Shown: positions 14,585-23,907, counted from the first letter of the stretch. The stretch is 47,803 nt of DNA from Candidatus Hydrogenedentota bacterium (GCA_029556545.1 JAKQEQ010000158.1:1-47803); one strand, 5' to 3'. Program-made: numbers and translations. Notes: generated by a model not told the origin, from the sequence alone.

Positions 14585-15805
14585 ATGGCGAGTATCAGCG
14601 CGGTGCTTATCGTGAAGAACGAGGCGGCCCGGCTTGCGCGGTGTCTCGAAGCGCTTCGGTCCGTGGCGGATGAGATCGTGGTGGTGGACACGGGATCGAC
14701 GGACGCCACCGAGGCCGTGGCCCGTGCGTTTACGTCCCGGGTGTATTGTTTCGCGTGGCGCGACGATTTCGCCGCCGCGCGCAATGCGGCGCTGGCGCAC
14801 GCCACGGGCGATTGGGTACTGAGCATCGACGCGGATGAAGTTGTGGACGCGCCGGAAGATGCGCGGACGTTATTGTTGTCGTTCGCAGCGGCCAACGACC
14901 CGACTGCGGTGGGGACTATCGAAGTGTTGAGTCCGACGGGTCCGGAGGACGACGCGCCGGCCTCGCGGGACCATCTGGAACGTTTCTTCCGCCGTGGCGC
15001 GTATCGTTTCGCGGGGGCAATTCATGAACAGCTAGTGCCGACGGGGGGCGGCGCGAAACGGGCCGCTTCGACGGGCGTGCGCGCGTATCACCACGGCTAT
15101 GCGCAATCGCAGGACGCGCCGGATCACAAAGCGCTACGCAATCTTCCGTTGCTGTTGCGGGAACTGGAGGCGCAGCCTGAGGACGAGTACCTGATCCATC
15201 AACTCGGCAAAGCGTACTACACGCTCGGGCGTTACGCGGAGGCGGCGCACGCGTTCGAACGCGCGCTCGACGCAGTGCGGTTCACGCCCGGCGGCGCGCC
15301 GGAGGGCAGGTTCGGGCCGGTTTCGCGCGCGGTGACGACCGATCTGGTCGTCACGCTCGCTTACGCCTATGTGAACGTCGGCCAGACAACGCGGGCGCTG
15401 CGCCTACTCGAAACGCATGCCGCGATCGACCATCCGGGGACGCGGCGCGCGGATTTCGCGCACGTGCTGGGCTACGTGCATCTGATGCTCGGCCATGTGG
15501 CGGAGGCCAAGGCGGCCTACGACAAGTCGCTGGAATACGGCGCGGCATGTGAGGACGTGCTCGGAACCGGCACATTCAGCAGCGAATACCACCTGGGTCT
15601 GCTCAGCGAGGCCGAGGGCGACCTCGCGGCGGCCTGGGAGCACTACCAAACCTCGCTGCGGCACAAGCCGGATTATCGTCCCACGCTGGCGCGGTGCATC
15701 GATCTCGCCGCTGAACGGCACGCGCCTCTCCCCCACGCTATTATCGCCGCCGCCGACCCGACGGCACTCGAACGGGTCCGCGCGGAAAAGGCGCGACGCA
15801 GGTAG
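14585..15805 (+). CDS. family 2 glycosyltransferase with TPR repeats
   Basis: A roughly 406-residue GT2 enzyme. The GT-A fold begins at once with ISAVLIVKNEAARLARCLEAL, followed by DEIVVVDTGSTDAT and the nucleotide-sugar/metal motif SIDADEVVD near residue 80. From about 170 the chain becomes helical with TPR-like repeats (YLIHQLGKAYYTLGRYAEAAHAFERAL, HVLGYVHLMLGHVAEAKAAYDKSL, GLLSEAEGDLAAAWEHYQTSL). This GT2-TPR architecture is common in proteins that glycosylate peptides or make oligosaccharides (SunS-like), but the acceptor cannot be told. ATG 14585 is preferred over the GTG at 14567 because it gives the normal GT2 N-terminus. It ends 8 bp before the stop of the convergent CCA-adding enzyme gene. 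Confidence 0.85.
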   Translation: MASISAVLIVKNEAARLARCLEALRSVADEIVVVDTGSTDATEAVARAFTSRVYCFAWRDDFAAARNAALAHATGDWVLSIDADEVVDAPEDARTLLLSFAAANDPTAVGTIEVLSPTGPEDDAPASRDHLERFFRRGAYRFAGAIHEQLVPTGGGAKRAASTGVRAYHHGYAQSQDAPDHKALRNLPLLLRELEAQPEDEYLIHQLGKAYYTLGRYAEAAHAFERALDAVRFTPGGAPEGRFGPVSRAVTTDLVVTLAYAYVNVGQTTRALRLLETHAAIDHPGTRRADFAHVLGYVHLMLGHVAEAKAAYDKSLEYGAACEDVLGTGTFSSEYHLGLLSEAEGDLAAAWEHYQTSLRHKPDYRPTLARCIDLAAERHAPLPHAIIAAADPTALERVRAEKARRR

Positions 15806-15813
15806 TGCGCCGG

Positions 15814-17136
15814 TCAGGGCGCGCCCGCCTCGGGGGGCCAGTGCGCCAGTACGAAAGCGCGCGCGTCGTCGGCGGTGGCGAGCGTGCCTTCGAGTTGGGC
15901 GTCCTCGACAGCGCGCAGGATGCGCCCGAAGCCGGGCCCCGGGGGATACCCGAGTGCCATCAGGTCGCGCCCGTTCATCAGGGTTTTCGGCCGGAGTTGT
16001 TCCTCGCCCAACCCGGCCTTGTACCGTTGAATCCATTCGATCATGCCGGTGTCGCGGTGGCTGGCGAGGCAATCGAGGCGGCACAGTTCGAGCAGTTCGT
16101 CGAAGCCCTCTTCGCGCACGAAGCGGCGTCGCCTGCTTTCGCGCATTTTCGGGAGGGCCGTGACGCGCATGTGTCGCTCGACCAGCCAGCGGATGCGCTC
16201 GATTTGCGCGGCGGGAAAGCGCAGGCGCTTGCAGATGTTCTCAGCGATGCGCGCGCCCACCTTATCGTGCAGGTTGAAACGGATGCGGTCCTCGAAGGTT
16301 TGCGTTTCCGGCTTGCCTACGTCGTGGAGTAGCGCGCCCATAGCGAGCGTGGGCGTCGGGTTTTCGAGATGTTCGAGCAGGAGGAGGGTATGCACGAACA
16401 CGTCGCCCTCGGGATGAAATTGCTCGGGCTGGGCGACGCCCTTCATCCGCGCGACCTCGGGCAGGGCGTGTTCGAGGAGGCCCGTCGCGTCCATGAGTTC
16501 AAAAGCGCGGCGGGCAGCGCCCTCGGTAAGAATCTTGAGCAGTTCGTCGCGGATACGCTCGGGGCTTGTCTTGCGGATAAGCGCGGCCTTCGCGCGGATG
16601 GCTGCGAAGGTCGCGGGATCGATGGCGTAATCGAGCCGGGCCGCGAACCGTACCGCGCGCAGCAGGCGCAAGTGGTCCTCGTCGAAGCGTTCCGCCGGGT
16701 TGCCGACGGCGCGGATGATCTTCGCGCGGAGGTCGCGCACGCCGTCCACGTAATCGACGATTTGTTCGGTTTCGGGGTCGAAGAACAGGGCATTGACGGT
16801 GAAGTCGCGGCGTTGCGCATCTTCTTCTTCCGAGGTGAACGCGACGTAGTCAGGATGCCGCCCGTCGAGATAGGGGCCATCTTGGCGGAAGGTGGCCACC
16901 TCGAACCGACCCTCGGGGCGCACGACGACGAGCACGCCGAAGGCCTTGCCCACCTCGATGGTCTTCGGGAATAGTTTCAGCACGTCGAGGACGTGCGCGT
17001 CGGTGGCGATATCGTAGTCCTTCGGCGGGACGCCCAGCAGGCGGTCGCGCACGCAGCCGCCCGCGAAGAGGGCGCGGAAACCGCGATCGCGCAGACGCGC
17101 GCAAATCTCTCGCGCCGCCAGTTCAAGCGGGTCCAT
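15814..17136 (-). CDS. cca: CCA-adding tRNA nucleotidyltransferase (class II, HD domain)
   Basis: A 440-residue nucleotidyltransferase of the tRNA CCA-adding / poly(A) polymerase family. The head domain has GGCVRDRLLG (26-35) and the catalytic DYDIATD (40-46), then RRDFTVNALFFDP and the RNA/NTP-binding ERFDEDHLRLLRAVRFAARL. A C-terminal HD domain follows (HPEGDVFVHTLLLLEHL, GALLHDVGKP, and WLVERHM). The HD domain suggests a phosphohydrolase that trims tRNA ends, as in E. coli Cca. Whether it adds full CCA, only A, or poly(A) needs activity data. It overlaps the DUF2339 gene by 14 nt and must be co-transcribed with it. Confidence 0.9.
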   Translation of the reverse strand: MDPLELAAREICARLRDRGFRALFAGGCVRDRLLGVPPKDYDIATDAHVLDVLKLFPKTIEVGKAFGVLVVVRPEGRFEVATFRQDGPYLDGRHPDYVAFTSEEEDAQRRDFTVNALFFDPETEQIVDYVDGVRDLRAKIIRAVGNPAERFDEDHLRLLRAVRFAARLDYAIDPATFAAIRAKAALIRKTSPERIRDELLKILTEGAARRAFELMDATGLLEHALPEVARMKGVAQPEQFHPEGDVFVHTLLLLEHLENPTPTLAMGALLHDVGKPETQTFEDRIRFNLHDKVGARIAENICKRLRFPAAQIERIRWLVERHMRVTALPKMRESRRRRFVREEGFDELLELCRLDCLASHRDTGMIEWIQRYKAGLGEEQLRPKTLMNGRDLMALGYPPGPGFGRILRAVEDAQLEGTLATADDARAFVLAHWPPEAGAP

Positions 17137-19681
17137 CGTGCCGGACGACCTCCGGGTTTGCGGGCCGGGCCTCGGGCCGCGCGCGGCCGCGCACCCAGGA
17201 ATAGACCCCGGACACGGCGAGCAGCACGAGGCCCGCCGCGCCGAAGACGAGGACCTGTTGCAGCGGGGTCAGTGCGCGGGTCATCGTGAACGCACGAAGG
17301 ACGGTGACGGCAAAGAGGAACAGGGCGGCCCAGCGATAGCGGCTCTCGTCGCAGAAGAAGCCGAGCAGTATGGCCGCCACGGCCAACGCCAGCAGCCCGA
17401 GGATGAGCAGGTGGCGTTCGGTCCAGCCGTGCAGTCCGGATACGCCGATCAACGCCGCGGCCGCAATGAGTACGGTGCGGAGTCCCTGATCGAGGCTAGG
17501 CGCGGTCGGCACGGCCCAATCAAAGGCGGCAATCACCCGCTCCAGCACGACAACGACCGCCAGCAGGAGCAGGAACGGGAAGGGAAACAAGAGGGCGCCG
17601 GTCTCGGGCGCAGCGTAGAGCGCTTGATAGAAGCGGAGCACGCCGACGCCGAGCGCCAGCAGACTCGATGCTCTTATGGCTTGTGATCCTGTCACGCGGG
17701 CCGCAAGCAGAAGTAGGATCGCAAGGGCGGCCTGCGCGGGCGGCGCGTAGGCGGCGGGCAACGCCTCTTCGCCCAGGGTGGTGAACAGGAATGTCGCGGC
17801 CAGATAGGGCAGCGAGGCCGTGACGTGGTGCGACCAGTCTTTGTCGCCGAAACGCCGCAAGTACCGCTCCCAGAAGAACGCGCCAAGATAGGTGTATGCG
17901 GCGAGCATCGCGGTAAGCGTCACAAAGTCCGGTTGCGCCCGGAATTCCTCGACGGGAAGCGAGCGGAACAGGTGAAAGCTCACGTGTGCCGCCGCGAGCA
18001 GCAGCGCGCTGGCCGCCTCGACGGGCCGCGACCGCAGAAGGAAGCCCGCCCCCGCCATGAGGGCAGCCTCGACACCCAGCAGGTACGGCAGCGTCATCGC
18101 GGCGCTTTCGAGGGCCACGGTGGCCGCGAGGAGCACGAGCGCCGCCGCGACGGCGTGCAGCAGGGTCAGCGTCTCGGGGTGGGCATCGAGCAACGTGCCC
18201 CGGAAAAGGGCGGGAGAACGCCGTGTCGTATCCGAGGGCGCATTCTCGCCGATGCGGTCGTAGACGCGCGCGGCCAGCACGAAGAAGAGGGCGACACCGA
18301 CGGCGGCGAACCACGGCGCGGGCACGACATAGGCCAGGATTTGCACGTCGCCCCCCATGCGCGCGACAAACAGCGCGGCCGCCGCCGCCACGAGCATGAG
18401 CACCAGCCCGAGGACTTTGCAGGCCGTCACGCGGGTGTAACGAAAGGCGAGCGCGAGCGCCAGCCCCTCGCCCGCGAGCGCGACCAAGGCGACGGGCCCG
18501 CTCAGGGACGCTTCGAGCGTCACCGCGAGCACCAGGGCCGCCTTGGTGAAGAAGAGTTGTTGGAGATACCGCGCGCCGGGCCCCGACCAGGCGAGCAGGA
18601 ACGTGAATCCGGCAAGAACACCGGTCAACCCCGCGCGGTACAGCCAGACCCATTCGGGGTGCGCCTCGCGGAGGGCCACAGTCATGAACACGTAGTACGC
18701 CGCCGTGTTCAGCAGGGCCAGCAAGGCCGCACGCCGCCGCGCGCCGCGACGCCGCGCGCTTAGCAGCACGCCCGCGCTGAAAAGGAGGTACGCGGCGGTC
18801 AGGAAACCCGCCGGGGCCCAAAAACGCAACGGCGTGTCGGGGGGCCCTTCGGCCGGACCGCCCGCGAAGAAGAGTGCGTAACATGCATACGCGCCAAGCA
18901 TTGCGGTCCACGAGAGGAACTCCCAACCGTGAACGGCGAAGAGAAACATGGCCATGAGCGCCAGCAGCACGCAGGCCGTCATGGCGTAGCTCAGTTCGAC
19001 CAAGGTCGATTCACCGACGCAACTCAGCGCGACGGTGTAATACGCGAGAAAAACGCCAATGCCGGCGACGGTCCGGCTACGCAAGGCGTGGGCGGCCCAC
19101 CCGAACGCGAGGAGGCACGCGGCGAGCAGCGGCAGCGCGCGTTCGGGGGCGGCGAACGCCGCGAGCCGCATCGGCGGGATGAAGCAGGCGGCATAGGTGG
19201 TGAAGTAGAGGATCGCCAAGCCGCAGGCCAGCACCGCCTGGGCATACGCGCCGTGGCGCTTCCGGAGAAACAGGCCGCCGCCAATGAAGCACGCGGCCGC
19301 GGCGTATCCCAGCAGGACCTTCGCGACGGGGCCGATCTCGCCGCTGTAGAGCGTGGCGCGCGCCGCAAAGGCCAGGGCCGTCATAATCACCAGCACGGCG
19401 AGGCGGCTCAACCAGACGGTCCCAATGTGGGATTCGATGGTTTCCTCGGCGTCGCCGTGCAGCAGGCCGCTAACCCGTTCGCGCAAGTCTTGAATCAGGC
19501 CCGGCTCGCGCAGGTGGACGGGCGTGCGGCGGCGCTCGACGAGGGGCGCGGCGTGCGCGGGGTCGGCGTTGTCCTTCGCGTCTCCGGGCGCGACGCCGCG
19601 CTCGTGTAACAATTGCCACACGACGCCGCGCAGCTTGTTCAACTCGCGCTCCAGTTCCTCGATGCGCTGTTCCGGATCCAT
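17123..19681 (-). CDS. DUF2339 multi-pass membrane protein
   Basis: An 852-residue integral membrane protein of the DUF2339 family, function unknown. Residues 1-30 form a coiled coil (EQRIEELERELNKLRGVVWQLLHERG), followed by a charged linker. From about 90 to the end come some two dozen hydrophobic segments, such as LAVLVIMTALAFAARATLY and VLLGYAAAACFIGGGLFL. This pattern (N-terminal coiled coil and more than 20 predicted helices) is characteristic of the family. The ATG at 19681 has no SD, and the -10 box is only 10 bp before it, so the mRNA may be leaderless. Its 3' end overlaps the cca gene. Confidence 0.85.
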   Translation of the reverse strand: MDPEQRIEELERELNKLRGVVWQLLHERGVAPGDAKDNADPAHAAPLVERRRTPVHLREPGLIQDLRERVSGLLHGDAEETIESHIGTVWLSRLAVLVIMTALAFAARATLYSGEIGPVAKVLLGYAAAACFIGGGLFLRKRHGAYAQAVLACGLAILYFTTYAACFIPPMRLAAFAAPERALPLLAACLLAFGWAAHALRSRTVAGIGVFLAYYTVALSCVGESTLVELSYAMTACVLLALMAMFLFAVHGWEFLSWTAMLGAYACYALFFAGGPAEGPPDTPLRFWAPAGFLTAAYLLFSAGVLLSARRRGARRRAALLALLNTAAYYVFMTVALREAHPEWVWLYRAGLTGVLAGFTFLLAWSGPGARYLQQLFFTKAALVLAVTLEASLSGPVALVALAGEGLALALAFRYTRVTACKVLGLVLMLVAAAAALFVARMGGDVQILAYVVPAPWFAAVGVALFFVLAARVYDRIGENAPSDTTRRSPALFRGTLLDAHPETLTLLHAVAAALVLLAATVALESAAMTLPYLLGVEAALMAGAGFLLRSRPVEAASALLLAAAHVSFHLFRSLPVEEFRAQPDFVTLTAMLAAYTYLGAFFWERYLRRFGDKDWSHHVTASLPYLAATFLFTTLGEEALPAAYAPPAQAALAILLLLAARVTGSQAIRASSLLALGVGVLRFYQALYAAPETGALLFPFPFLLLLAVVVVLERVIAAFDWAVPTAPSLDQGLRTVLIAAAALIGVSGLHGWTERHLLILGLLALAVAAILLGFFCDESRYRWAALFLFAVTVLRAFTMTRALTPLQQVLVFGAAGLVLLAVSGVYSWVRGRARPEARPANPEVVRHDGPA

Positions 19682-19690
19682 GGTGGCTGC

Positions 19691-19720
19691 ATTCTATTCC
19701 GGTGTCGGGGCGATTGCCAA
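19691..19720 (-). promoter_or_regulatory. promoter of the DUF2339-cca operon, possibly leaderless
   Basis: The minus strand has TTGGCA (19715-19720), 18 nt, and TAGAAT (19691-19696). The predicted start near 19684 falls about 3 nt before the ATG at 19681, and no Shine-Dalgarno sequence is present. Confidence 0.5.
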
Positions 19721-19735
19721 GGTTTGGACATCGGG

Positions 19736-19762
19736 CGGATCGGACGGATCGGACGGATCGGG
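19736..19762. repeat. tandem 9-bp repeat (CGGATCGGA) x3
   Basis: Three head-to-tail copies of CGGATCGGA (the third ends in G) lie between two divergent promoters. The same word occurs inside the GH116 gene at 14202-14222. Confidence 0.8.
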
Positions 19763-19792
19763 CAAATCCCCAGGGGCGCAGCCGCGATCCTT

Positions 19793-19821
19793 TTGATCGT
19801 TTTTCCTATCACCTCTATACT
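19793..19821 (+). promoter_or_regulatory. promoter of the C45-like hydrolase gene
   Basis: TTGATC (19793-19798) and TATACT (19816-19821) are separated by exactly 17 nt. The predicted start is near 19828, about 16 nt before the ATG at 19844, so the mRNA leader holds only the ribosome site. Confidence 0.6.
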
Positions 19822-19843
19822 GGTCCCGGAGGAACAGCTTACC

Positions 19844-21313
19844 ATGAAGATTAAGGTAGCAAGGCCCGAGCGGCGCAAGGTGGTGCGGCGCGTCGGCGAG
19901 GGCCGACTCGAACGCCATGAAGGGACGTTGGGCGCGCTGCACGTCGTCCACGTGTGCGGGGATCCCGAGGAGATGGGCGCGCAGTACGGGGCACTCGTGG
20001 GCGACGAGACGAGGCGCATTGCAGAGCTTCTCGTCGGTCTTTTCGCTGGAACGGGGCTGCCGGAAGCGCTGGTGCATCATTTGCTGGACGCCTGCTGGGA
20101 ACACCTCGCGCCGCATGTCCCGGATCGTTTTCTGGCCGAGATGCGCGCCATCGAGACGGGCGCGAAGAAGAGCGGTATCGACCTCGCGTTCGACGACGTC
20201 AAACGCATCCTGGTCATGACGAACCTGGACATGTACAAGCGGGACGAGCGCATCCCGGAAATCCTGGGCATCCCGCCGGAGGAACTCGCGGCGGCGCTGG
20301 GCGAGGCGCGGCCGGCGTGCACGATGTTCGCCGTGTGGGGATCGCGCACGGTGGACGGCAAGCTGTTCTCGCTGCGCAACCTGGACTGGGTGTCGCAAAC
20401 CGGCATGGACGCACACCGTCTTGTGAGCGTATACCGTCCCGAAGGCCGCCACGGCTTCGTGAGCATGGGCTACGCGGGTGTCATCGGGTGTCTCGCGGGG
20501 ATGAACGAACGCGGCATTACGCTGTCCGAGGTGGGCGCGTTCAGCGTGCGCGAGGAATTGGACGGCACGCCGTGGGCGATCATGGGCCGCCGCGTGCTCG
20601 AGGAATCCGATTGCCTGGAAGACGCCATCGCCGTTATCGAGAGGACGCGACACACGATCGGCTACAACTATCTCATCGCCGACGGGGAGCCGGACACCTA
20701 CGGCACGCCGGAATTCCGGCCCCGCGCGGCGGCCTTCGAGACAAATTACGAGTGTTGCGAGACTTTCTTCGACGACGATCCGAAGGAACATGCCGCCACT
20801 TGGAGCGACGCGCAGGGCGTCGAGCACTTCTATGGAAAACCGCTTGCGGAGGCCGTCATGCGCGCGGATACGGCATTCGGCCCGCGCGCGCGCGCGCTCC
20901 AGGCCACGGACGACGGCCCCGGAGACCCCGCCAACAGCGGCAATCCGCATGGCCGCGATTTCTCGGGCTCGACGTATACCACGTGCCACCTGCCGATGCA
21001 CGACATGGTCCGCGCTTACGAGACAGGCGCGGAATATGTCTTCCCGGTACGCGGAACAAAAGTCATTGACGCCGGCGCGCCGCGCAAGATCGGTCCCGAC
21101 GAGGCAATCACCATCGCCGCCACCGTCGCGCATAATGCCGAGATGCTTCCCGAGAACGACTGGAACGTCATGAGCGTCGTCTACGCGGCGACGGACCTCG
21201 ATTTCTGGGTCGCTTACGAGACGCGCCACGACGACGGCGCGTGGACCAACGCGCCGGACTCCGGCTACTGGCGGTTCAACCTGTGGGCACTGCTGGAAGG
21301 GACAGGGCATTGA
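19844..21313 (+). CDS. C45 family autoproteolytic acyltransferase/hydrolase (AAT-like Ntn hydrolase)
   Basis: A 489-residue protein of the peptidase C45 / acyl-CoA:6-aminopenicillanate acyltransferase group of N-terminal-nucleophile hydrolases. The hallmark is Cys159 in RPACTMFAVWGSRTVDGKLF, which continues into SLRNLDW. Family members are cleaved just before this Cys, which then becomes the catalytic nucleophile. Further conserved blocks are GYAGVIGCLAGMNERGITLSE and IAVIERTRHTIGYNYLIADG. Residues 1-158 would be the propeptide/alpha chain. The frame is open from 19613, but ATG 19844 follows GGAGGA and a good promoter. No signal peptide is visible, so it likely acts in the cytoplasm on an amide; the substrate is unknown. 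It sits alone between divergent promoters and a small membrane protein gene. Confidence 0.8.
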   Translation: MKIKVARPERRKVVRRVGEGRLERHEGTLGALHVVHVCGDPEEMGAQYGALVGDETRRIAELLVGLFAGTGLPEALVHHLLDACWEHLAPHVPDRFLAEMRAIETGAKKSGIDLAFDDVKRILVMTNLDMYKRDERIPEILGIPPEELAAALGEARPACTMFAVWGSRTVDGKLFSLRNLDWVSQTGMDAHRLVSVYRPEGRHGFVSMGYAGVIGCLAGMNERGITLSEVGAFSVREELDGTPWAIMGRRVLEESDCLEDAIAVIERTRHTIGYNYLIADGEPDTYGTPEFRPRAAAFETNYECCETFFDDDPKEHAATWSDAQGVEHFYGKPLAEAVMRADTAFGPRARALQATDDGPGDPANSGNPHGRDFSGSTYTTCHLPMHDMVRAYETGAEYVFPVRGTKVIDAGAPRKIGPDEAITIAATVAHNAEMLPENDWNVMSVVYAATDLDFWVAYETRHDDGAWTNAPDSGYWRFNLWALLEGTGH

Positions 21314-21516
21314 GGACGGATAAGGGGACGCCATGACGAAGAAGCCGGTGAGATGCGATGGCGGCCCGAAGCGTACCAGCCATCGGCACCTTCATCGCGT
21401 CGCTTGTGGAAAAGAAATGAGACAGGTAAGACGAAACAGCGTTCTTCGCCGCGCGCATACGGCGAGGTCATCTACGCGCAACTGTAATAATGCGGCACGA
21501 GGGAGGTGAGCACCCC

Positions 21517-21696
21517 ATGTTCTTGATTGCAGGCATAGTTCTTGTCATCGTCGGGTTCGGCGCGGCGGCGGTTATGAATCTCATGGCGACGCCGCCGGAA
21601 TTCCTGTTCCAGATGCCGGGCGGAATGCTCGGGTGGGTCGGTCTCGGGTTTCTCGGAGTTATTTTCCTCGTGCTGGGTCGACGGCCCTCGGATTGA
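21517..21696 (+). CDS. small two-helix membrane protein, unknown function
   Basis: A 59-residue protein with two hydrophobic segments (FLIAGIVLVIVGFGAAAVM near 2-20 and MLGWVGLGFLGVIFLVLG near 37-54) separated by a short polar loop. The open frame begins at 21490, but the ATG at 21517 has GGGAGG 10 nt upstream. No family was recognised. It stands between the C45-like hydrolase and hemE. The 203 bp upstream (21314-21516) show no other gene. Confidence 0.5.
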   Translation: MFLIAGIVLVIVGFGAAAVMNLMATPPEFLFQMPGGMLGWVGLGFLGVIFLVLGRRPSD

Positions 21697-21755
21697 AGCG
21701 GCGAACGTAACGGATGACGTGCCGTTTGGCGCGCGAACCGAGCATTGGATTGCCC

Positions 21756-22775
21756 ATGAATGACATGTTCTTACGCGCGGCGCGGGGCGAGCGCACGGCG
21801 TACCCGCCCATCTGGCTGATGCGGCAGGCGGGGCGCACGGATCCGGAGTACAACCGGCTGCGCGAGACGGCGGAGATGCCGCTCGAGGCCTTGTTCGCGT
21901 CGCCGGAATTGGCCGCGCGGATTTCGCTGTTGCCCAGGCGTCTCGGCGTGGACGCGATCATCATCTTTCAGGACATCCTCACGCCGCTGACGCCTATGGG
22001 CGCGCCCTTCGTGTTCCGGCCCGGGCCGACGCTGCCGGAACCGATTCGGACCGCCGCGCAGGTCGATGCGCTGCGTCTCTTCGAGATGGAGACGGGGCTG
22101 TCCCACGTGCGGGAGACGTTCGGGATCATCCATGAGACGCTCGATGGGGCACTGCCGGTCCTCGGGTTCGCGGGGGCGCCGTTCACGCTGCTGGTGTTTC
22201 TGGTCGAGGGCAAGAGTTTCGGCGACCGGGCGGACGCGGCGTTCGCGTTCTTGCGCGAGGCGCCCGCGCTTGCGCACGCGCTGATCGAGAAGCTCACGGC
22301 TATGACCATCGACTACCTGCGTTTTCAGGCGGGCTGCGGCGCGCACGCGCTGCAATTGTTCGAGTCGGCGGCCTTCTTGTGTTCCTCCGATGTCTATCAG
22401 GAATTCGCGATCCCCTATCAACAGCGCATCTTCGCCGCGCTGCGCGGCGCGGCGCCCACCATCTTTTTCGCGCGCGAATGGAACGCGCTCGAAGACCTCG
22501 ATGCGGCCGGTGCGGACATCATCAGCCTGCCCTCCTCGATTTCGATTGCACAGGCGCGGGAGCGTCTGGGCGGGCAACGCGTGTTTCAGGGCAATCTCGA
22601 CAATGCGTTGCTGGCACGCGGCGCATGGCCGGACATTGAAGCCGCGGCGCGGGCCTGCGTAGAATCGGGGGAACACCGTGGCCACATCTTCAACTTGAGC
22701 CACGGACTGCTGCGCGAGACGCCGTTCGCGCATATCGAGCGGCTGGTGCGGTTCGTTCACGAGTGCCGCGCGTAG
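21756..22775 (+). CDS. hemE: uroporphyrinogen decarboxylase, divergent
   Basis: A 339-residue protein of the HemE family, which decarboxylates uroporphyrinogen III to coproporphyrinogen III in haem synthesis. Family landmarks present are WLMRQAGR (Arg23, Arg27), the catalytic Asp73 in FQDILTP, GFAGAPFTL, GNLDNALL and the C-terminal FNLSHG with His316. Several usually invariant positions differ. The active-site tyrosine of the YMVEG motif is Phe148 (FLVEG), the FDSW motif reads FESA (202-205), and the usual LDWTVDLAEAR stretch is LPSSISIAQAR. It may therefore be a slow or altered HemE, or a family member with another role. ATG 21756 is chosen over 21714 because it matches the family start; the SD is weak. 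A Gfo/Idh/MocA gene follows after 42 bp. Confidence 0.75.
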   Translation: MNDMFLRAARGERTAYPPIWLMRQAGRTDPEYNRLRETAEMPLEALFASPELAARISLLPRRLGVDAIIIFQDILTPLTPMGAPFVFRPGPTLPEPIRTAAQVDALRLFEMETGLSHVRETFGIIHETLDGALPVLGFAGAPFTLLVFLVEGKSFGDRADAAFAFLREAPALAHALIEKLTAMTIDYLRFQAGCGAHALQLFESAAFLCSSDVYQEFAIPYQQRIFAALRGAAPTIFFAREWNALEDLDAAGADIISLPSSISIAQARERLGGQRVFQGNLDNALLARGAWPDIEAAARACVESGEHRGHIFNLSHGLLRETPFAHIERLVRFVHECRA

Positions 22776-22817
22776 GCGCGATGCGGCCTCGAAACGCGAC
22801 CCGAAGGAGGGAGAACC

Positions 22818-23864
22818 ATGGCGCACGTCGGCTACGGCATTATCGGTTGCGGCAACATCGGCCCGGTGCACGCCGCCGCGATCGCGGCGGTGCGCGGCGC
22901 GAAGTTGGTCGCGGTCTCGGACGTGGTGGAGGCGAGCGCGCGGCGCCTGGCGGGGCAATACGGCGCGACGGCGTACACCGACTACCGGGCAATCCTCGAA
23001 CGGAAGGACGTGGACGCGGTGTGCCTCTGCGTGCCGAGCGGTATGCGCATGGACATCGCGATCGTCTGCGCGGCGGCGGGCAAGCACATCCTGTCCGAGA
23101 AGCCTCTTGAAGTGACGACGAAACGCGCGGACCGCATCATCGCGGCCACGGACAAGGCGGGCGTCATGCTCGGCTGTGTATTTCAAAGCCGCTTCGCGCG
23201 CGGTTCCCGTCTCATCAAGCAGGCCATCGAGCAGGGCCGCTTCGGCAGGCTCGCCTTGGCCAACGCCTACATCAAGTGGTATCGGTCTCCGGCATACTAC
23301 GCGAGCGGCGCGTGGCGCGGGACGCGGCGGCTTGACGGCGGGGGCGCGCTGATGAACCAGGGGATCCATCAGATCGACCTGCTCCAATGGTTCCTGGGAC
23401 CGGTGAAGCGGGTATACGCGCAGGTCACCTGCATTGCCCATGAGGGTTTGGAAGTCGAGGACCTCGCCACGGCCATGATCGAATTCGAGAACGGTGCGTT
23501 CGGCACAATCGAGGGCAGCACGGCGCTGTGGCCGGGCCATCCGGCGCGCGTCGACATTCACGGGACGGCCGGCGGCGCGTGGCTTGAGGACGGCAACCTC
23601 AAGTATTGGAAATTCACGAAGCGGAAGGCGGGCGACGCGAAGATTGAGAGCGAACTTAAGAAGGAGTCCGAGCTGGGGTCCGGCGCGGGCGATCCGCTGG
23701 CGAGTCTGAAGGTCGAGGGACACCGCCGCCAAATCGAGGATTTCACGCGCGCGATCCTGAAGGGGACGAGGTCGTTCGTGGACGGACGCGAGGGAAGAAA
23801 CGCCGTCGCGATTATCGAGAAGATTTACGAATCCGCGCGCAAGGGCAGGCCAGTGACGATGTAG
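22818..23864 (+). CDS. Gfo/Idh/MocA family oxidoreductase (1)
   Basis: A 348-residue NAD(P)-dependent oxidoreductase of the glucose-fructose oxidoreductase/inositol dehydrogenase/MocA family. The Rossmann fold starts at residue 7 with GIIGCGNIGPVHAAAI. The conserved catalytic Lys is in ILSEKPLEV, and the C-terminal alpha/beta domain shows GGGALMNQGIHQIDLLQWFLGP, in which the DxxxH-type active-site residues are represented by NQGIHQID. No signal peptide, so cytoplasmic. AAGGAGGG lies 8 nt upstream of the ATG. The substrate is likely a sugar or cyclitol but cannot be specified. A REP-like inverted repeat element follows the stop. Confidence 0.88.
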   Translation: MAHVGYGIIGCGNIGPVHAAAIAAVRGAKLVAVSDVVEASARRLAGQYGATAYTDYRAILERKDVDAVCLCVPSGMRMDIAIVCAAAGKHILSEKPLEVTTKRADRIIAATDKAGVMLGCVFQSRFARGSRLIKQAIEQGRFGRLALANAYIKWYRSPAYYASGAWRGTRRLDGGGALMNQGIHQIDLLQWFLGPVKRVYAQVTCIAHEGLEVEDLATAMIEFENGAFGTIEGSTALWPGHPARVDIHGTAGGAWLEDGNLKYWKFTKRKAGDAKIESELKKESELGSGAGDPLASLKVEGHRRQIEDFTRAILKGTRSFVDGREGRNAVAIIEKIYESARKGRPVTM

Positions 23865-23907
23865 AATGAGACATTGGTGTTCGTTCAAGACACATATCGC
23901 ATGTTCT

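Noticed and set aside
21771-23888. 705-codon open frame antisense to hemE and the first Gfo/Idh gene
   Set aside because: It spans two confidently identified genes and their spacer, which real genes would not do without overlap problems, and shows shadow composition.
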